This document shows positions 16,861 to 27,008 of a DNA stretch of 64,000 nucleotides, piece by piece. How positions within the stretch are numbered: the first letter of the stretch is position 1; the number at the start of each line of letters is the position of its first letter. The translations under genes were made by a program, and so were the position numbers. Source of the DNA: CAZZKF01 sp964654995 (lineage in GTDB: Bacteria; Pseudomonadota; Alphaproteobacteria; CAZZKF01); contig CAZZKF010000006.1 of assembly GCA_964654995.1 (NCBI GenBank), forward strand, positions 1 through 64,000, written 5' to 3'. The notes under the pieces were generated by a model. That model was given only the letters and a program-made list of their open reading frames with translations. It was not told the DNA's origin and searched no databases.

Positions 16861-18972
16861 TCAAACCATCTGGAGCAGCGTGTCGATCAGTTCCTGCGCG
16901 GTGGCGATCAGGCGCGCCGTAGCGTTGTACGAATTCTGGAACAGCACCATGTTGGCGAGCTCCTCGTCCATGTTGACGCCAGAGACGCTGGATACCCGCT
17001 CATCGAGCTGGGTCCGCAGAGCCCGGCTGTTGGCACCCAGATCATCGACCCGCTTGGCCATAGACGCGGTGTTGGACAGCACATTGGCGGCATAACGGCC
17101 GAGCGTCGTTGACAGGGCGGTCAGCCCGCCGGCGGCCCGGAAGGACACGTCGGTGTTGATCAGGTTCTGAAAATCCTCGACCCCGCGGGCGTCGCCGGCC
17201 ACGATCGCCGGATCGCCGGGCGGCACCGTGGCGTCGAACTTGGCGACGGCGAAGCGCATCGTATCATTGGCCACGGCATCGGCGAGCGCCACGTTCTTGG
17301 CCGCGTCGATGCGGAAACTGTCGCCGATTCCGAACAGGCCGGAAAGCGAGACGCCGGTGGCGCCGCGCAACGTGCTGTCCGATGTCACCTGCACCTTGGC
17401 ACCTTCGAACCCCGGCTTCGGCGTGATCACAAGCGCCCCCTGAGCGTCCATGGAAAAGGTGACGAAACCGCCGAGGTTGGTGTTCAGATCGGTCAACAGA
17501 TCATCGAAGGTGGTGCCCGAAATCGTCAGCGCGTAGGTCGTGAGCACCGCCCCGCTGGCATCGCGAATCTCGAAATTGGCGGTGCCGCCGGCGCTAAAGC
17601 CGTGGGCGTCGGTGGTCGCAAAGCCGGTCTCGTAAATGCCCGTCGTCTGCGCCTTCAGCAGATCATTCATCCCGAAGAACTGGGAGAATCCGCGCCCCGC
17701 CCGGGAGCTGGGATCGGCTGTGCCCTGGGCAATGACGACGCCATTCGCGGCATTGGCAGCGGTAAACGACATCACGCCGTTGTTCAGCGCCAGGGTGGCG
17801 TCACCGCCCAGGGCGGCATTGACGTTGGCGATCACCGTGTTCAGCGTGTCGGTCGGCGCCAGGGCGTCGAAATCGATGGTCACCGAATTGACCGTGACCC
17901 CGTTCGAATCAACGACCGCGAAAGTGGCATTGCCGGTAAAGCCGTGAACATCGGTGCCCAGAAGGCCGACGTTGCGTCCCGTAAGGCTGTTGGGCGCCGG
18001 CACCGCCGTATTCGCATTATGAACGGCGTTGAGCTGATCGATCGCCTTGGCGGAAAGCTCGCCAACGGCGAGCGCGATATCGGGAAGCACCTTGTCGCGG
18101 GCATCCAGAAGGCCGCGCAGACTTCCCGACTGAATGAAGGAGTCGAGATTGGTGCCGGCGGGGTCGACGACCCCGGTCACCGGGTTCACCTTGTGGACGG
18201 TGATCGGATCGAATCGGGTGCCCGAGAGCACCGTGCCCGGCGGCGTGTACTGAAGCTCGAAGCGGGTGGAATCGAGCAGCGAGACGCCGTTCGCCGTGGT
18301 CACCCGGATCGAGCCGTCACCATTCTGGCTGACCCGGATGTCGATCAGCTCGGCAAGCTGAGCCAGCGCCTGCGCCCGCTGTTCCTCCAGCCCGCCGATG
18401 TTGCGGCCGAGAGACAGCTCGCGCACGATCAGCGGGTTGAGCTCGGCAAGCGAGGTGAGCAGGCCGTTGACCTTGGCAACGTCGGCGGCGATCCGGTCGC
18501 TGGCATCGGCGCGCAGCAACTGAAGCTGATCGGCAAGGCGCGACAACTCGTCGGCAAAATCCTGAATCGCGCCCAGCGCCGACTGGCGCCGGGCCGGCGC
18601 CTTGGGATCGAGCGCCAGATTGCCGATCGCCGAAAACAGCTCGTCGAGACGCCCGGACAGCGAGGTGTTCTCGTCAGGGCGCCCAAGCAGCGACTGCAGG
18701 CGATCATGGACCTTGCCCTCGGCATCATAGCGCTCGGCGTCAGACGCCGCGCGCCGTGCCGCATCGATCAGGAACTTGTCGACGACCCGCTGAATCTCGC
18801 TGACCTTGACACCGGAGACCTGGCCATCCGAGATCGTCGCCTCCAGCGACACGACCTCGCGCACATAACCATCGGTGTTGGCATTGGCGATGTTGTTCGA
18901 AGTCGTGCGCAGCGCCTGCTGGGCCGCATTCAGGCCGCTCAGTGCACTGTCTAGAATCGGACTTAGCGACAT
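16861..18972 (-). CDS. flgK: Flagellar hook-associated protein FlgK (HAP1)
   Basis: First junction protein on top of the hook. The ATG at 18972 gives the family N-terminus MSLSPILDSALSGLNAAQQALRTTSNNIANANTDGY, the rod/hook 'SNNIANANT' motif. The C-terminus contains VSGVNMDEELANMVLFQNSYNATARLIATAQELIDTLLQ, the matching coiled half. The 703-residue length is at the large end for FlgK, with a Gly/Thr/Val-rich variable domain in the middle. A sigma-54 motif lies 217 bp upstream. Confidence 0.93.
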   Translation of the reverse strand: MSLSPILDSALSGLNAAQQALRTTSNNIANANTDGYVREVVSLEATISDGQVSGVKVSEIQRVVDKFLIDAARRAASDAERYDAEGKVHDRLQSLLGRPDENTSLSGRLDELFSAIGNLALDPKAPARRQSALGAIQDFADELSRLADQLQLLRADASDRIAADVAKVNGLLTSLAELNPLIVRELSLGRNIGGLEEQRAQALAQLAELIDIRVSQNGDGSIRVTTANGVSLLDSTRFELQYTPPGTVLSGTRFDPITVHKVNPVTGVVDPAGTNLDSFIQSGSLRGLLDARDKVLPDIALAVGELSAKAIDQLNAVHNANTAVPAPNSLTGRNVGLLGTDVHGFTGNATFAVVDSNGVTVNSVTIDFDALAPTDTLNTVIANVNAALGGDATLALNNGVMSFTAANAANGVVIAQGTADPSSRAGRGFSQFFGMNDLLKAQTTGIYETGFATTDAHGFSAGGTANFEIRDASGAVLTTYALTISGTTFDDLLTDLNTNLGGFVTFSMDAQGALVITPKPGFEGAKVQVTSDSTLRGATGVSLSGLFGIGDSFRIDAAKNVALADAVANDTMRFAVAKFDATVPPGDPAIVAGDARGVEDFQNLINTDVSFRAAGGLTALSTTLGRYAANVLSNTASMAKRVDDLGANSRALRTQLDERVSSVSGVNMDEELANMVLFQNSYNATARLIATAQELIDTLLQMV

Positions 18973-19188
18973 GTCAGCCGATCTCCTCTGTTCGGTTTGC
19001 TCTGCCACCGGCAGGCCTGGCCCCGCGCAGGCGGCAAGAGCTGCCGGGTGTCACACCACCCGCGGATCTCCGGGCCAAAATCATCGAACAAAACGCAACG
19101 TCTTGTTTTCACAGGCAGTATTCTCCGGTCATCCATCAATCCGGGGACCCTTGTCAGGGCCATCGTCCCGGCGTGCCGCATTAGAACA

Positions 19189-19205
19189 TGCAAAGTCGGG
19201 GCCAA
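19189..19205 (-). promoter_or_regulatory. Sigma-54 promoter motif for flgKL
   Basis: On the minus strand the 17 bases read TTGGCCCCGACTTTGCA, matching the -24 GG / -12 GC pattern with exact 12 bp spacing (consensus TTGGCACG-N4-TTGC). It would start a transcript with a leader of about 200 nt before flgK. The rest of the 583 bp spacer 18973-19555 holds no gene that I can support. Confidence 0.65.
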
Positions 19206-19492
19206 TCCCGGGCACTGCTCACGTTTAATCGAACCTCCGGTCGCCAGCCGGGCTGCCGGGCCCGGTGCAGCTCTGCCCCAGCCCTCGCGATTCCGCCTGT
19301 TTGCCCCCATTCTCGTGACAGCCGGGGATCGGAACAGCCGCGGCGTGGCGCGCCCGGCGACACGCGGCCGACCGGCAGAATCCACCCCAAAGGCGGAAGT
19401 TTTTGCCCAATCTCCCTCCGAACCGCACCTGCCCTCTTGTCCTTCGGATAATTTTCGTGTGGTTTTTCAATGTGTTAGCAGATTGCCTCGAT

Positions 19493-19509
19493 TTGGCCCG
19501 ATGTTTGCT
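19493..19509 (+). promoter_or_regulatory. Sigma-54 promoter motif for fliK-flgD-flgE
   Basis: TTGGCCCGATGTTTGCT has GG at 19495-19496 and GC at 19507-19508, the correct 12 bp apart, and sits 47 bp before the fliK ATG. FlbD, the sigma-54 activator encoded at 29046, is the expected partner. It faces away from the matching flgK motif 290 bp away. Confidence 0.7.
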
Positions 19510-19555
19510 TCCCTTGAATGCGCGCCGTGTTGTGCGCCAACGGATGTGATGTGAA

Positions 19556-21367
19556 ATGACGCAAGTTCTGCCCATAGATGCTTTTGCACCGCGAGCGGCG
19601 AGCGAGCCGGCATCGAGCCGGGACGGAACCGGCGACGCCTTTGATCGTTTGCTGGGCGCGTCCTTTGACAACGACCGCCTGGCCCTGCGCGCGCCACAGG
19701 ATCGGGACGCCGCCGACGCGCAGGCCGCAACGAAGGCGCGGGACAGGACGGTACAATCCGAGCGGGCCGATCGCGCCAGGGACGATCGCGCCGCAACTGA
19801 AACTGGCTCGCGGGTGCGTGAGACCCGCTCACCAATCAATGACCGTGTCGGTAGCGAGCCGGTGTCATCCGGGCCGACACAAGAAACCCGGCCGATCAAT
19901 GACAAGGCGGCGGCCAAAAACTCCGACGGGCCAACCGATACACCGCCTGGCGAGACATCGAAAGCGGCAGCCGCCGATTCCTCGGGAAATGCCCCAGGCG
20001 CCAATATCAGCGATGCGGGCGAGCCCGCCTCTCAGCAGACCGCAAGCGACACCGCCGCCCCCGGATCCGAGGCCGCCGCCCAGGACAAGACCGACACCGA
20101 GACGCCGGCTGCCGGCACTGCGGTGCCGTCGGGGGTCGAGCAGACGCTGCCGGTCTTCGTCGCGGCCAACGCCGCGACGATCCAGCCGGGTGCGGCCGCG
20201 GGCGAGCCCGCAGCGGACTCGCTGGCCAGCACCAGTTCGCCACCGGCATCATCGGCCCGCCCCGCGTCGGCCGGGACTATCCGCGAAGGTCAGGTGCCAG
20301 GGGCCGGGTTCGCGCCCGAGCTGCGTGATTCCGATCTGCCGGCCGTAGCGGCCAGGGCCGCCTCCGAGGCCGCCGGCAAGGCGGTTGCGGCGGCGCTGCG
20401 GGCCCAGCCAGCGACAACCGAGGCCGCCGCCCTCAAGGCTGTCAGCAGTCTTTTCAATGTCGAACTGACCGGTCGCCGGCAAAACCCGGATGGCTCGTTT
20501 TCGACCCGGGACGGCGCGCCGGCGATTCCGGGCATGGTCCCGGCCGGCAGCATCCTCGGCCAGACGGCGGCACGCTTCGGCCTGGCGCTCAACATCATGG
20601 CCTTGCCGGGCAGCACCGGGACGACGCTGAACGGTCTGATCTCGCCTGAGCTGTTGTCGGCCCTCAACGGCTCGACCAATGGCGGTCAGGCCGGTGAGGG
20701 CGGGTCTTCAGGCCAGCAACCGGGCGGCGATGCCCAGACCGCCGCCCGCCCGGCGGCTCCGCTGCCGGCACCGGCGCCAGCGCCGAGCGCAGGTGGAACC
20801 CCGTTCCCGGCCACGACTTTCGCAAATCTGCAGATCCAGGGTGATGCTGCCGGCGTCGCAACACCGGCGACAGGCACCACCAACGGCGCCCCGGCCCAAG
20901 GGTCTGGACTGACGGCCGCCGCGGCGCGCTTCACCGTGCCGACGACACTGCCGCTCGACCAGCTTGCGGTCTTCATCGCCCGCGCCGCCCAGCCCGGCAA
21001 TGACCGGTTCACCATCCGTCTGCACCCGGCCGAACTGGGGCGCGTCGAAGTGTCCATGGATGTCGCCCGCGATGGCCGGGTCACCGCCGTGCTGACCGCC
21101 GAAAAGCAGTACACGCTCGACCTGTTGCAGCGTGACGCCCGGATGCTCGAGCGCGCCCTTGTCGACAGCGGCCTGCAGGCCGACGCCGGCAGTCTGAGCT
21201 TTTCCCTGTTCGATCAGGGGAACGGCGCCGACCAGGCCCTGGACGAATCGGCCGCGGCCCCGGTTCTGATCGCCGCGGAGGATGACGACAGCCCGCCCGA
21301 CGCCACCCTGGCAATGGCAAAAGTGCGTCTGGTCGGCGACGGCCCGGGCGTTGATATTCGGATTTGA
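19556..21367 (+). CDS. fliK: Flagellar hook-length control protein FliK
   Basis: Molecular ruler that is secreted during hook growth and switches the export apparatus from hook to filament substrates. The first ~350 of 603 residues are low-complexity Ala/Pro/Ser/Thr-rich. The C-terminal domain (about residues 460-570) is the Flg_hook domain, with LPLDQLAVFIARA, RFTIRLHPAELGRVEVSMDV and LLQRDARMLERALVDSGLQ. It is first in the plus-strand unit fliK-flgD-flgE, the expected order of hook-assembly genes. Confidence 0.9.
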   Translation: MTQVLPIDAFAPRAASEPASSRDGTGDAFDRLLGASFDNDRLALRAPQDRDAADAQAATKARDRTVQSERADRARDDRAATETGSRVRETRSPINDRVGSEPVSSGPTQETRPINDKAAAKNSDGPTDTPPGETSKAAAADSSGNAPGANISDAGEPASQQTASDTAAPGSEAAAQDKTDTETPAAGTAVPSGVEQTLPVFVAANAATIQPGAAAGEPAADSLASTSSPPASSARPASAGTIREGQVPGAGFAPELRDSDLPAVAARAASEAAGKAVAAALRAQPATTEAAALKAVSSLFNVELTGRRQNPDGSFSTRDGAPAIPGMVPAGSILGQTAARFGLALNIMALPGSTGTTLNGLISPELLSALNGSTNGGQAGEGGSSGQQPGGDAQTAARPAAPLPAPAPAPSAGGTPFPATTFANLQIQGDAAGVATPATGTTNGAPAQGSGLTAAAARFTVPTTLPLDQLAVFIARAAQPGNDRFTIRLHPAELGRVEVSMDVARDGRVTAVLTAEKQYTLDLLQRDARMLERALVDSGLQADAGSLSFSLFDQGNGADQALDESAAAPVLIAAEDDDSPPDATLAMAKVRLVGDGPGVDIRI

Positions 21368-21410
21368 CCGGTCGCCGGCCGAGACCGGCAGCCCATAGGA
21401 GCAAGGCAGT

Positions 21411-22094
21411 ATGGAAATCAGTTCCCTGGCGTCCCTGACCGGCCCAGCGCCGAGCGCCGCAACCCAGGCCAGCGCCAAGCTGGGCAAGGACTTCGGCTCG
21501 TTTCTGACCCTGCTGACCACCCAGTTGCGGCAGCAGGACCCGCTGGATCCGCTGAAGTCGAACGAATTTACCCAGCAACTCGTCCAGTTCACCGAGGTCG
21601 AACAGGCGATCGCCTCCAACAAGAATCTGGAGAAGATCATCGCCAGCATCGCCGCCCAGTCAGCCACCAGCCTGGTCGGCTATCTGGGCAAGGTGATCAC
21701 CGCGTCCGGTGACCGTGCGGCGCTGTCGGGCGGCCAGGCGGTCTGGGGCTACGAGCTTGGCGCCGAAGCCGAAAAGACCGAGATACTGATCAGCGACGAG
21801 ACCGGCAAGGTCGTATACAAGACGACCGGTGCGACCTCCGCCGGCAAACATGTCTTCAACTGGGACGGCCGCGACAATCTCGGCAACGCGCTGCCCGACG
21901 GCATCTACAAATTCGAGATCTCGGCGGTGTCCGCCGGCGGCGCCCAGATCGAGGCCTCGACCTCGATCCGGGGACGGGTCAGCAGCGTCGAGACCGGCGA
22001 TGACTCGTTCACGCTGGTGGTCGACGGCCTGAAGGTCCCGCTTGAAAATGTCACCAAGGTTTCCGAACCGGCCCCGCAGAACAGTGACGGGTGA
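21411..22094 (+). CDS. flgD: Flagellar hook capping protein FlgD
   Basis: Scaffold that sits on the growing hook and lets FlgE polymerise. The N-terminal motif FGSFLTLLTTQLRQQDPLDP followed by LKSNEFTQQLVQFTEVEQA is diagnostic. The C-terminal half contains the FlgD Ig-like segment KHVFNWDGRDNLGNALPDGIY. Length of 227 residues is normal. It lies 43 bp behind fliK and 81 bp before flgE. Confidence 0.93.
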   Translation: MEISSLASLTGPAPSAATQASAKLGKDFGSFLTLLTTQLRQQDPLDPLKSNEFTQQLVQFTEVEQAIASNKNLEKIIASIAAQSATSLVGYLGKVITASGDRAALSGGQAVWGYELGAEAEKTEILISDETGKVVYKTTGATSAGKHVFNWDGRDNLGNALPDGIYKFEISAVSAGGAQIEASTSIRGRVSSVETGDDSFTLVVDGLKVPLENVTKVSEPAPQNSDG

Positions 22095-22175
22095 TGTCTT
22101 GCGCAAAAGCGTCCCTGCCGTCGCCTTTGGCGTACGGATAACGCAACAAGCAAACCATGAACAGGAGCAGATGAA

Positions 22176-23522
22176 ATGGGTGTGCTAGGTGCTCTCTTCT
22201 CCGGTGTGACGGGGCTCAATGCGAACAGCAATGCGCTCGGCATGATCGGCGACAACATCGTCAATCTCAACACCGTCGGCTACAAGGCAACAGAGGCGCG
22301 GTTTTCCACTCTGGTGACCGAGGCCGCAACGTCCGGTCTGTTCTCGTCGGGAGGGGTCCAGTCCAGTGCCCAGACCCTGGTCGAGAAACAGGGGCTCTTG
22401 CTGGCCTCGAATTCGCCAACCGACCTGGCGATCGTCGGATCCGGCTTTTTCGTTGTCGGCAACTCGTCGGCGAGTGGCACCGGCCAGGACATTCAGTTCA
22501 CCCGCGCCGGCTCATTCACGCCCGATGCCGACGGCTTCCTGCAGAATACGGCCGGGCTCTATCTCAAGGGCTGGCCGATCGATGACAACGGCAATATTCC
22601 CAACAATCTGGGCGACCTGTCGATCCTCGAGACAATCAATGTCTCGGGCCTCACCGGCACGGCGGAAGCGACGACGTCGATCCGGCTCCGCGCCAATCTG
22701 CTGGCAACCCAGACGCCGAATCCCAACATCAGCACGTACGATCCGACCAATTCGGCCACCAACATGTCGTCCGGCTCCGGCCTGACGCCGGATTTCACGC
22801 GGACACTGCCGATCATCGATGCCCAGGGCGGAACCCGCTCGTTGCAGTTCTCGTTCCTCAAGAGCTCGACGCCGAACCGCTGGTTCGTCGAAATCTCGGT
22901 ACCGCCGCCGGCCAATTTCAATCTGACCGGCACACATGTTGACGGTCAGGTGGCGGTCGGCACCCTGGCGTTCAACGAGGACGGGTCGATCGATCTTACG
23001 AACACGTCGGCCGAATTGAAGAACCCGCTGGTTATCGACTGGACCGACGGACCGGCCGACAGCAACATCTCCATCAATTGGGGGACTGACGGCAAGGCCG
23101 ACGGCTTCACCCAGTTCAACAGCGTGTCCACACTGCTGTCGTCAACGATCAACGGCGCCGTGTTCGGCAATGTCTCGGGCGTCTCGATCAGCCCCGAGGG
23201 CAAGGTGACGGCATTGTTCGACAACGGCCTGATCAAGGACGTTTTCCAGTTGCCGGTTGCCACCTTCCAGAACCCCAACGGCCTGATCCGGCGTAACGGC
23301 AACGCCTTCGTGCCGTCGCCTGAGAGCGGCACGTTCAACGTCCAGATCCCCGGCACCGGCGGCGCCGGCAAGATCAGCCCGTCGAATCTCGAGGGCTCGA
23401 CCGTCGACCTGGCGACTGAGTTTACCCGCCTGATCACCACCCAGCGGGCGTTCACCGCCAGCACCCGGATCATCACCACGGCCGACGAGATGCTGGACGA
23501 ACTGAACCGCGTGAAACGGTAA
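22176..23522 (+). CDS. flgE: Flagellar hook protein FlgE
   Basis: Structural subunit of the hook. N-terminus LGALFSGVTGLNANSNALG followed by IGDNIVNLNTVGYKA carries the rod/hook motif (usual ANANT is replaced by NLNT, common in FlgE). A FlgE D2-type domain occupies the middle. The C-terminus STVDLATEFTRLITTQRAF and TADEMLDELNRVKR is the matching coiled part. 448 residues. Ribosome-binding site GGAGCAG precedes the ATG. Confidence 0.93.
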   Translation: MGVLGALFSGVTGLNANSNALGMIGDNIVNLNTVGYKATEARFSTLVTEAATSGLFSSGGVQSSAQTLVEKQGLLLASNSPTDLAIVGSGFFVVGNSSASGTGQDIQFTRAGSFTPDADGFLQNTAGLYLKGWPIDDNGNIPNNLGDLSILETINVSGLTGTAEATTSIRLRANLLATQTPNPNISTYDPTNSATNMSSGSGLTPDFTRTLPIIDAQGGTRSLQFSFLKSSTPNRWFVEISVPPPANFNLTGTHVDGQVAVGTLAFNEDGSIDLTNTSAELKNPLVIDWTDGPADSNISINWGTDGKADGFTQFNSVSTLLSSTINGAVFGNVSGVSISPEGKVTALFDNGLIKDVFQLPVATFQNPNGLIRRNGNAFVPSPESGTFNVQIPGTGGAGKISPSNLEGSTVDLATEFTRLITTQRAFTASTRIITTADEMLDELNRVKR

Positions 23523-23549
23523 CTGAATTGTCTGTTCCTGCCGACATGA

Positions 23550-23583
23550 CCGGCTCCGGACCTGATCCCGGGTCCGGAGCCGG
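23550..23583 (+). terminator. Stem-loop after flgE, probable terminator
   Basis: A 13 bp perfect stem, CCGGCTCCGGACC with GGTCCGGAGCCGG, around an eight-base loop, 27 bp after the flgE stop. The T-rich stretch (TGTTTTTAG) comes only about 19 bases later, so termination efficiency is uncertain, but the position between flgE and sciP fits. Confidence 0.6.
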
Positions 23584-23718
23584 GGCCGTGCCGGTCAACT
23601 GTTTTTAGTAAAATCGTAGGGACCCTTTATCGCCGATTAACCCATTTCCTTAGCGGTTTTTTAAAGCCCCTCGGCTAAGGTCCGCACATCCATGCGTTTG
23701 GGGAAGAGTCGTTCGTAA

Positions 23719-24003
23719 ATGAGTGATTACAACTATAATCGCAGACCCGCGGTCATTGGCCCCAATGGCGACATGTTGACGCTCGACGACCTGCCGCCGC
23801 CGGACACCAAACGCTGGGTCATCCGGCGCAAGGCGGAGGTCGTGGCAGCCGTCCGTGGTGGGTTGCTGACGCTGGACGAAGCCTGCCGGCGTTACCGGCT
23901 GTCGGTCGAGGAGTTCCTGTCCTGGCAGCGCTCGATCGACCGTGACGGACTGCCCGGACTGCGCGCCACCCGTATTCAGCATTACCGTCAGGTGGATGCC
24001 TGA
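23719..24003 (+). CDS. sciP: CtrA inhibitor SciP (DUF1153)
   Basis: A 94-residue helix-turn-helix protein that in Caulobacter binds CtrA and blocks its activation of flagellar and cell-cycle promoters. The core KRWVIRRKAEVVAAVRGG, then LLTLDEACRRYRLSVEEFLSW and RDGLPGLRATRIQHYR, is the highly conserved DUF1153 sequence. The N-terminal IGPNGDMLTLDDLPPPDT is also typical. It stands alone between flgE and fliF with its own upstream region, and CtrA itself is encoded 15 kb downstream in the same island. Confidence 0.92.
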   Translation: MSDYNYNRRPAVIGPNGDMLTLDDLPPPDTKRWVIRRKAEVVAAVRGGLLTLDEACRRYRLSVEEFLSWQRSIDRDGLPGLRATRIQHYRQVDA

Positions 24004-24172
24004 ACCCAGGCCCACGGGCATCCGGATCGATCCCCGACAATGCCCATAGCAAGGAGTTGACATTATCACGCCGTAACCTGTTTTCGCCGCCCGCCGGCAG
24101 GCCAGCCGCATCCCGCGCCGCATTGGCCGCATCAGGTCCTCGCGCCCGTCGCTAGGCAGAAATTGCCCACCA

Positions 24173-24187
24173 TTAACCAGTTGTTCA
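24173..24187 (+). promoter_or_regulatory. Candidate CtrA box upstream of fliF
   Basis: TTAA-CCAGTTG-TTCA matches the CtrA full site TTAA-N7-TTAA in seven of eight fixed positions and lies 95 bp before fliF. In Caulobacter CtrA activates the first flagellar operons, so the position makes sense, but one short match can occur by chance. Confidence 0.35.
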
Positions 24188-24281
24188 GAAGCCTCCTGTT
24201 AGAACAGGCGGAACGGCGGGCGTGTGTGTGGCCCGCCTTGCGCAAGCATGGCCCGGGTGAACAGGTGCGGGGTAATTCGGA

Positions 24282-25973
24282 GTGAACAGTTTTGTCAACA
24301 CGCTGCGCTCGCTGGGAGCGGCGAGACTGCTGGCCATCGGCATCGTCATCATCGGTCTCCTTGGCTTTTTCGCCTTCATCACGTCGCGCATCGCGACGCC
24401 GCCCATGGGCCTCCTTTACAGCGGCCTTGATCCCCAGGACGCCGGCGAGATCGTCGCCAAGCTCGACGGCCTGAACATCAAATACGAGCTGACCGCGGAC
24501 GGCACCAGCATCATGGTCCCCGAATCCGAGGTCGCCCGGCTGCGCATGACCATGGCCGAACAGGGCCTGCCGTCGGGCGGATCGATGGGATACGAGATCT
24601 TCGACCAGACCGACGCGTTCGGGACTACCAGTTTCGTTCAGAACATCAACCGGGTGCGCGCCCTCGAAGGCGAGCTGGCACGTACCATCCGGACCATCAA
24701 TCGCATCTCGGCCGCCCGGGTTCACCTGGTGCTCCCTGAACGCCGCCCGTTCAATCGCGAGGCCCTGGGCCCCAGCGCCTCGATCGTGCTCAAGACCCGC
24801 GGCGGTGAATTGACGGCGAGCCAGGTGCAGGCGATCCAGCATCTGGTGGCAGCCGCCGTGCCCAATCTGACGCCGGCCCGCGTCTCGGTGGTCGATGAAC
24901 GCGGCAAGCTGCTGGCGCCGGGGCTGAACGAAAGCGACGAGGACGCCATGGCTGCCTCCCTGCGCGACCGTCAGGTGGCCTATGAAAAGCGGCTCAAGCG
25001 TCAGCTCGAGACGCTGCTGGAAAAATCGATCGGCCGCGGCAAGGTTCAGGTCGAGGTCAGCGCCGACATCGATTTCAGCCGCGTCACCACCAGCTCCGAG
25101 CTTTACGATCCCGATCGCCAGGTGGTGCTGTCGACGCAGACGGTCGAGGAATCGAGCCGCTCGCAGGAGCCCACCCAGGTCGGTGGCGACGTCTCGGTGG
25201 CCAACAACCTTCCCGACGCCAATGCTGCCGCCGGTCCGGCGGCCGCCGCCAGTTCGACCAGGACGCGCACCGAGGAAACCACCAATTTCGAGAATTCCAA
25301 GACCGTCACGACCGAGACCAAGGAAGCCGGCCAGGTCAAGCGTCTGTCGGTCGCGGTGCTGGTCGACGGCATCTATTCGAAGGCCGAGGACGGCACGCTC
25401 AGCTACAAGCCGCGCAGCCAGGAAGAGCTCGACCGGCTGGCGGCGCTGGTGCGTTCGGCGATCGGCTATGACGCCGACCGCGGCGACACGGTCGAGGTCG
25501 TCAACCTGCCGTTTGCGGTCGAGGAGGCGCCGGAGATCGTGGAGGAATCGGGCGGATTTCTCGGCCTCGAGCTGACCAAGGCCGACATCTTCCGGATCAT
25601 CGAGCTGATCGTCTATTCGCTGGTCGGCCTTGTGACCATGCTGTTCGTCGTCCGGCCGCTGATCAACCGCCTGTTTTCGCCCGCCCCGGCGACGGCCATG
25701 GCCGGCGGCGGCCAGATCACCGATGCCAGCGGCGAGCATCCGGCCCTGGCCGCGCCCGAAGGCGCCAGCCCCGAGCAGGTCGCCGCCTTGAGCGCGGACA
25801 ACGCCGGCAGCCCGATCGCCCTGCCGCACCAGGCGAGCCGCGTCGAGAGCATGATCGACGTCGCCACCATCGACGGACAGATCCAGCAATCGGCGGTCAA
25901 GAAAGTTGGCGAGATCGTCGAGAAACACCCTGACGAGGCGGTCTCCATCCTGCGCAACTGGTTACACGAATAG
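24282..25973 (+). CDS. fliF: Flagellar MS-ring protein FliF
   Basis: Inner-membrane ring protein on which the flagellum is built. Two membrane helices are visible, one at residues 13-34 ([18 protein letters not shown]) and one around 436-458 ([19 protein letters not shown]). Between them are the RBM domains, with [19 protein letters not shown] and the [31 protein letters not shown] region. The C-terminal tail ([22 protein letters not shown]) is the FliG-binding part. Translation starts with GTG at 24282 after GGGG-rich leader bases; 563 residues. It opens the long operon fliF-fliG-fliH-fliN. Confidence 0.94.
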   Translation: MNSFVNTLRSLGAARLLAIGIVIIGLLGFFAFITSRIATPPMGLLYSGLDPQDAGEIVAKLDGLNIKYELTADGTSIMVPESEVARLRMTMAEQGLPSGGSMGYEIFDQTDAFGTTSFVQNINRVRALEGELARTIRTINRISAARVHLVLPERRPFNREALGPSASIVLKTRGGELTASQVQAIQHLVAAAVPNLTPARVSVVDERGKLLAPGLNESDEDAMAASLRDRQVAYEKRLKRQLETLLEKSIGRGKVQVEVSADIDFSRVTTSSELYDPDRQVVLSTQTVEESSRSQEPTQVGGDVSVANNLPDANAAAGPAAAASSTRTRTEETTNFENSKTVTTETKEAGQVKRLSVAVLVDGIYSKAEDGTLSYKPRSQEELDRLAALVRSAIGYDADRGDTVEVVNLPFAVEEAPEIVEESGGFLGLELTKADIFRIIELIVYSLVGLVTMLFVVRPLINRLFSPAPATAMAGGGQITDASGEHPALAAPEGASPEQVAALSADNAGSPIALPHQASRVESMIDVATIDGQIQQSAVKKVGEIVEKHPDEAVSILRNWLHE

Positions 25974-25981
25974 GACTGGCC

Positions 25982-27001
25982 ATGGCAGGCACAGCAGCAG
26001 ATGCCCGAAAAATCCCGGGGCCCGAAAAGGCCGCCGCGCTGATGCTGGCGCTGGGCACCGACTACGGCAAAACGATTTGGGAACGGCTTGACGAGGAAGA
26101 GATCAAGGAGATCTCGCAGGCGATGTCGGCCCTGGGGACCATCGATTCCAAGCTGGTCGAGCACCTGCTGGTCGATTTCGCCTCCCAGATCTCGACGGTG
26201 GGCGCGCTGACCGGGACTTACGAGAACACCGAACGCCTGCTCGCCAACATCCTGCCCGAGGACCAGGTCGGGGCGATCATGGAAGAGATCCGCGGCCCCG
26301 CCGGCCGCACCATGTGGGACAAGCTCGGTAACGTCAACGAGCAGGTCCTCGCCTCCTACCTCAAGAACGAGTACCCGCAGACGGTCGCCGTGGTGCTCTC
26401 CAAGATCAGGCCCGAGCACGCGGCCCGGGTGCTCAGCGCCCTGCCCGAGGATTTCGCCATGGAAGTGGTGATGCGGCTGCTGCGCATGGAGGCGGTGCAG
26501 AAGGAAATCCTGGATAATGTCGAGCAGACCCTGCGGGTCGAGTTCATGAGCAATCTGGCGCGCACCAACCGCCGCGACAGCCACGAGCTGATTGCCGAGA
26601 TCTTCAACTACCTCGACCGCAGCGCCGAATCCCAGTTCCTCTCCGCCCTTGAAGAGCGCAACCGCGAATCCGCCGAGCGCATCCGCGCCCTGATGTTCAC
26701 CTTCGAGGATCTGCAAAAACTCGATCCGGCCGGCATTCAGACGCTGCTGCGCAATTTCGACAAGGACAAGCTGGCGATCGCCATGAAGGGCGCCTCGGAC
26801 ACGCTGCGCGACCTGTTCTTCTCCAACATGTCGGAGCGCGCTGCCAAGATCCTGCGCGAGGACATGGAGGCGATGGGCCCGGTGCGCCTGCGCGACGTCG
26901 ACGAGGCGCAGATGGCGATGGTCAATCTGGCCAAGGATCTGGCCGATGCCGGCGAAATCATCCTTCTCGACAACAAGGGCGAGGACGAACTCGTCTACTG
27001 A
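25982..27001 (+). CDS. fliG: Flagellar motor switch protein FliG
   Basis: Rotor protein between the MS ring and FliM/FliN that touches MotA. It shows the N-terminal FliF-binding region ([25 protein letters not shown]), the EHPQ-like motif ([14 protein letters not shown]) and the C-terminal domain with the charged torque helix (ADAMRE-type region [20 protein letters not shown]). 339 residues. Eight bases separate it from fliF. Confidence 0.94.
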   Translation: MAGTAADARKIPGPEKAAALMLALGTDYGKTIWERLDEEEIKEISQAMSALGTIDSKLVEHLLVDFASQISTVGALTGTYENTERLLANILPEDQVGAIMEEIRGPAGRTMWDKLGNVNEQVLASYLKNEYPQTVAVVLSKIRPEHAARVLSALPEDFAMEVVMRLLRMEAVQKEILDNVEQTLRVEFMSNLARTNRRDSHELIAEIFNYLDRSAESQFLSALEERNRESAERIRALMFTFEDLQKLDPAGIQTLLRNFDKDKLAIAMKGASDTLRDLFFSNMSERAAKILREDMEAMGPVRLRDVDEAQMAMVNLAKDLADAGEIILLDNKGEDELVY

Positions 27002-27008
27002 GCGTGCA

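Noticed and set aside
22095..22175. Possible sigma-54 promoter before flgE (TTGGCGTACGG)
   Set aside because: No GC dinucleotide occurs 12 bp after the GG, so the -24/-12 spacing fails; flgE is probably transcribed from the fliK promoter.
23636..23654. TTAACCCATTTCCTTA before sciP as a CtrA site
   Set aside because: The second half after seven bases reads CCTT rather than TTAA.
24195..24208. Short palindrome CCTGTT-AG-AACAGG upstream of fliF
   Set aside because: Six-base arms with a two-base centre are common by chance, and it matches neither a LexA nor a CtrA consensus.
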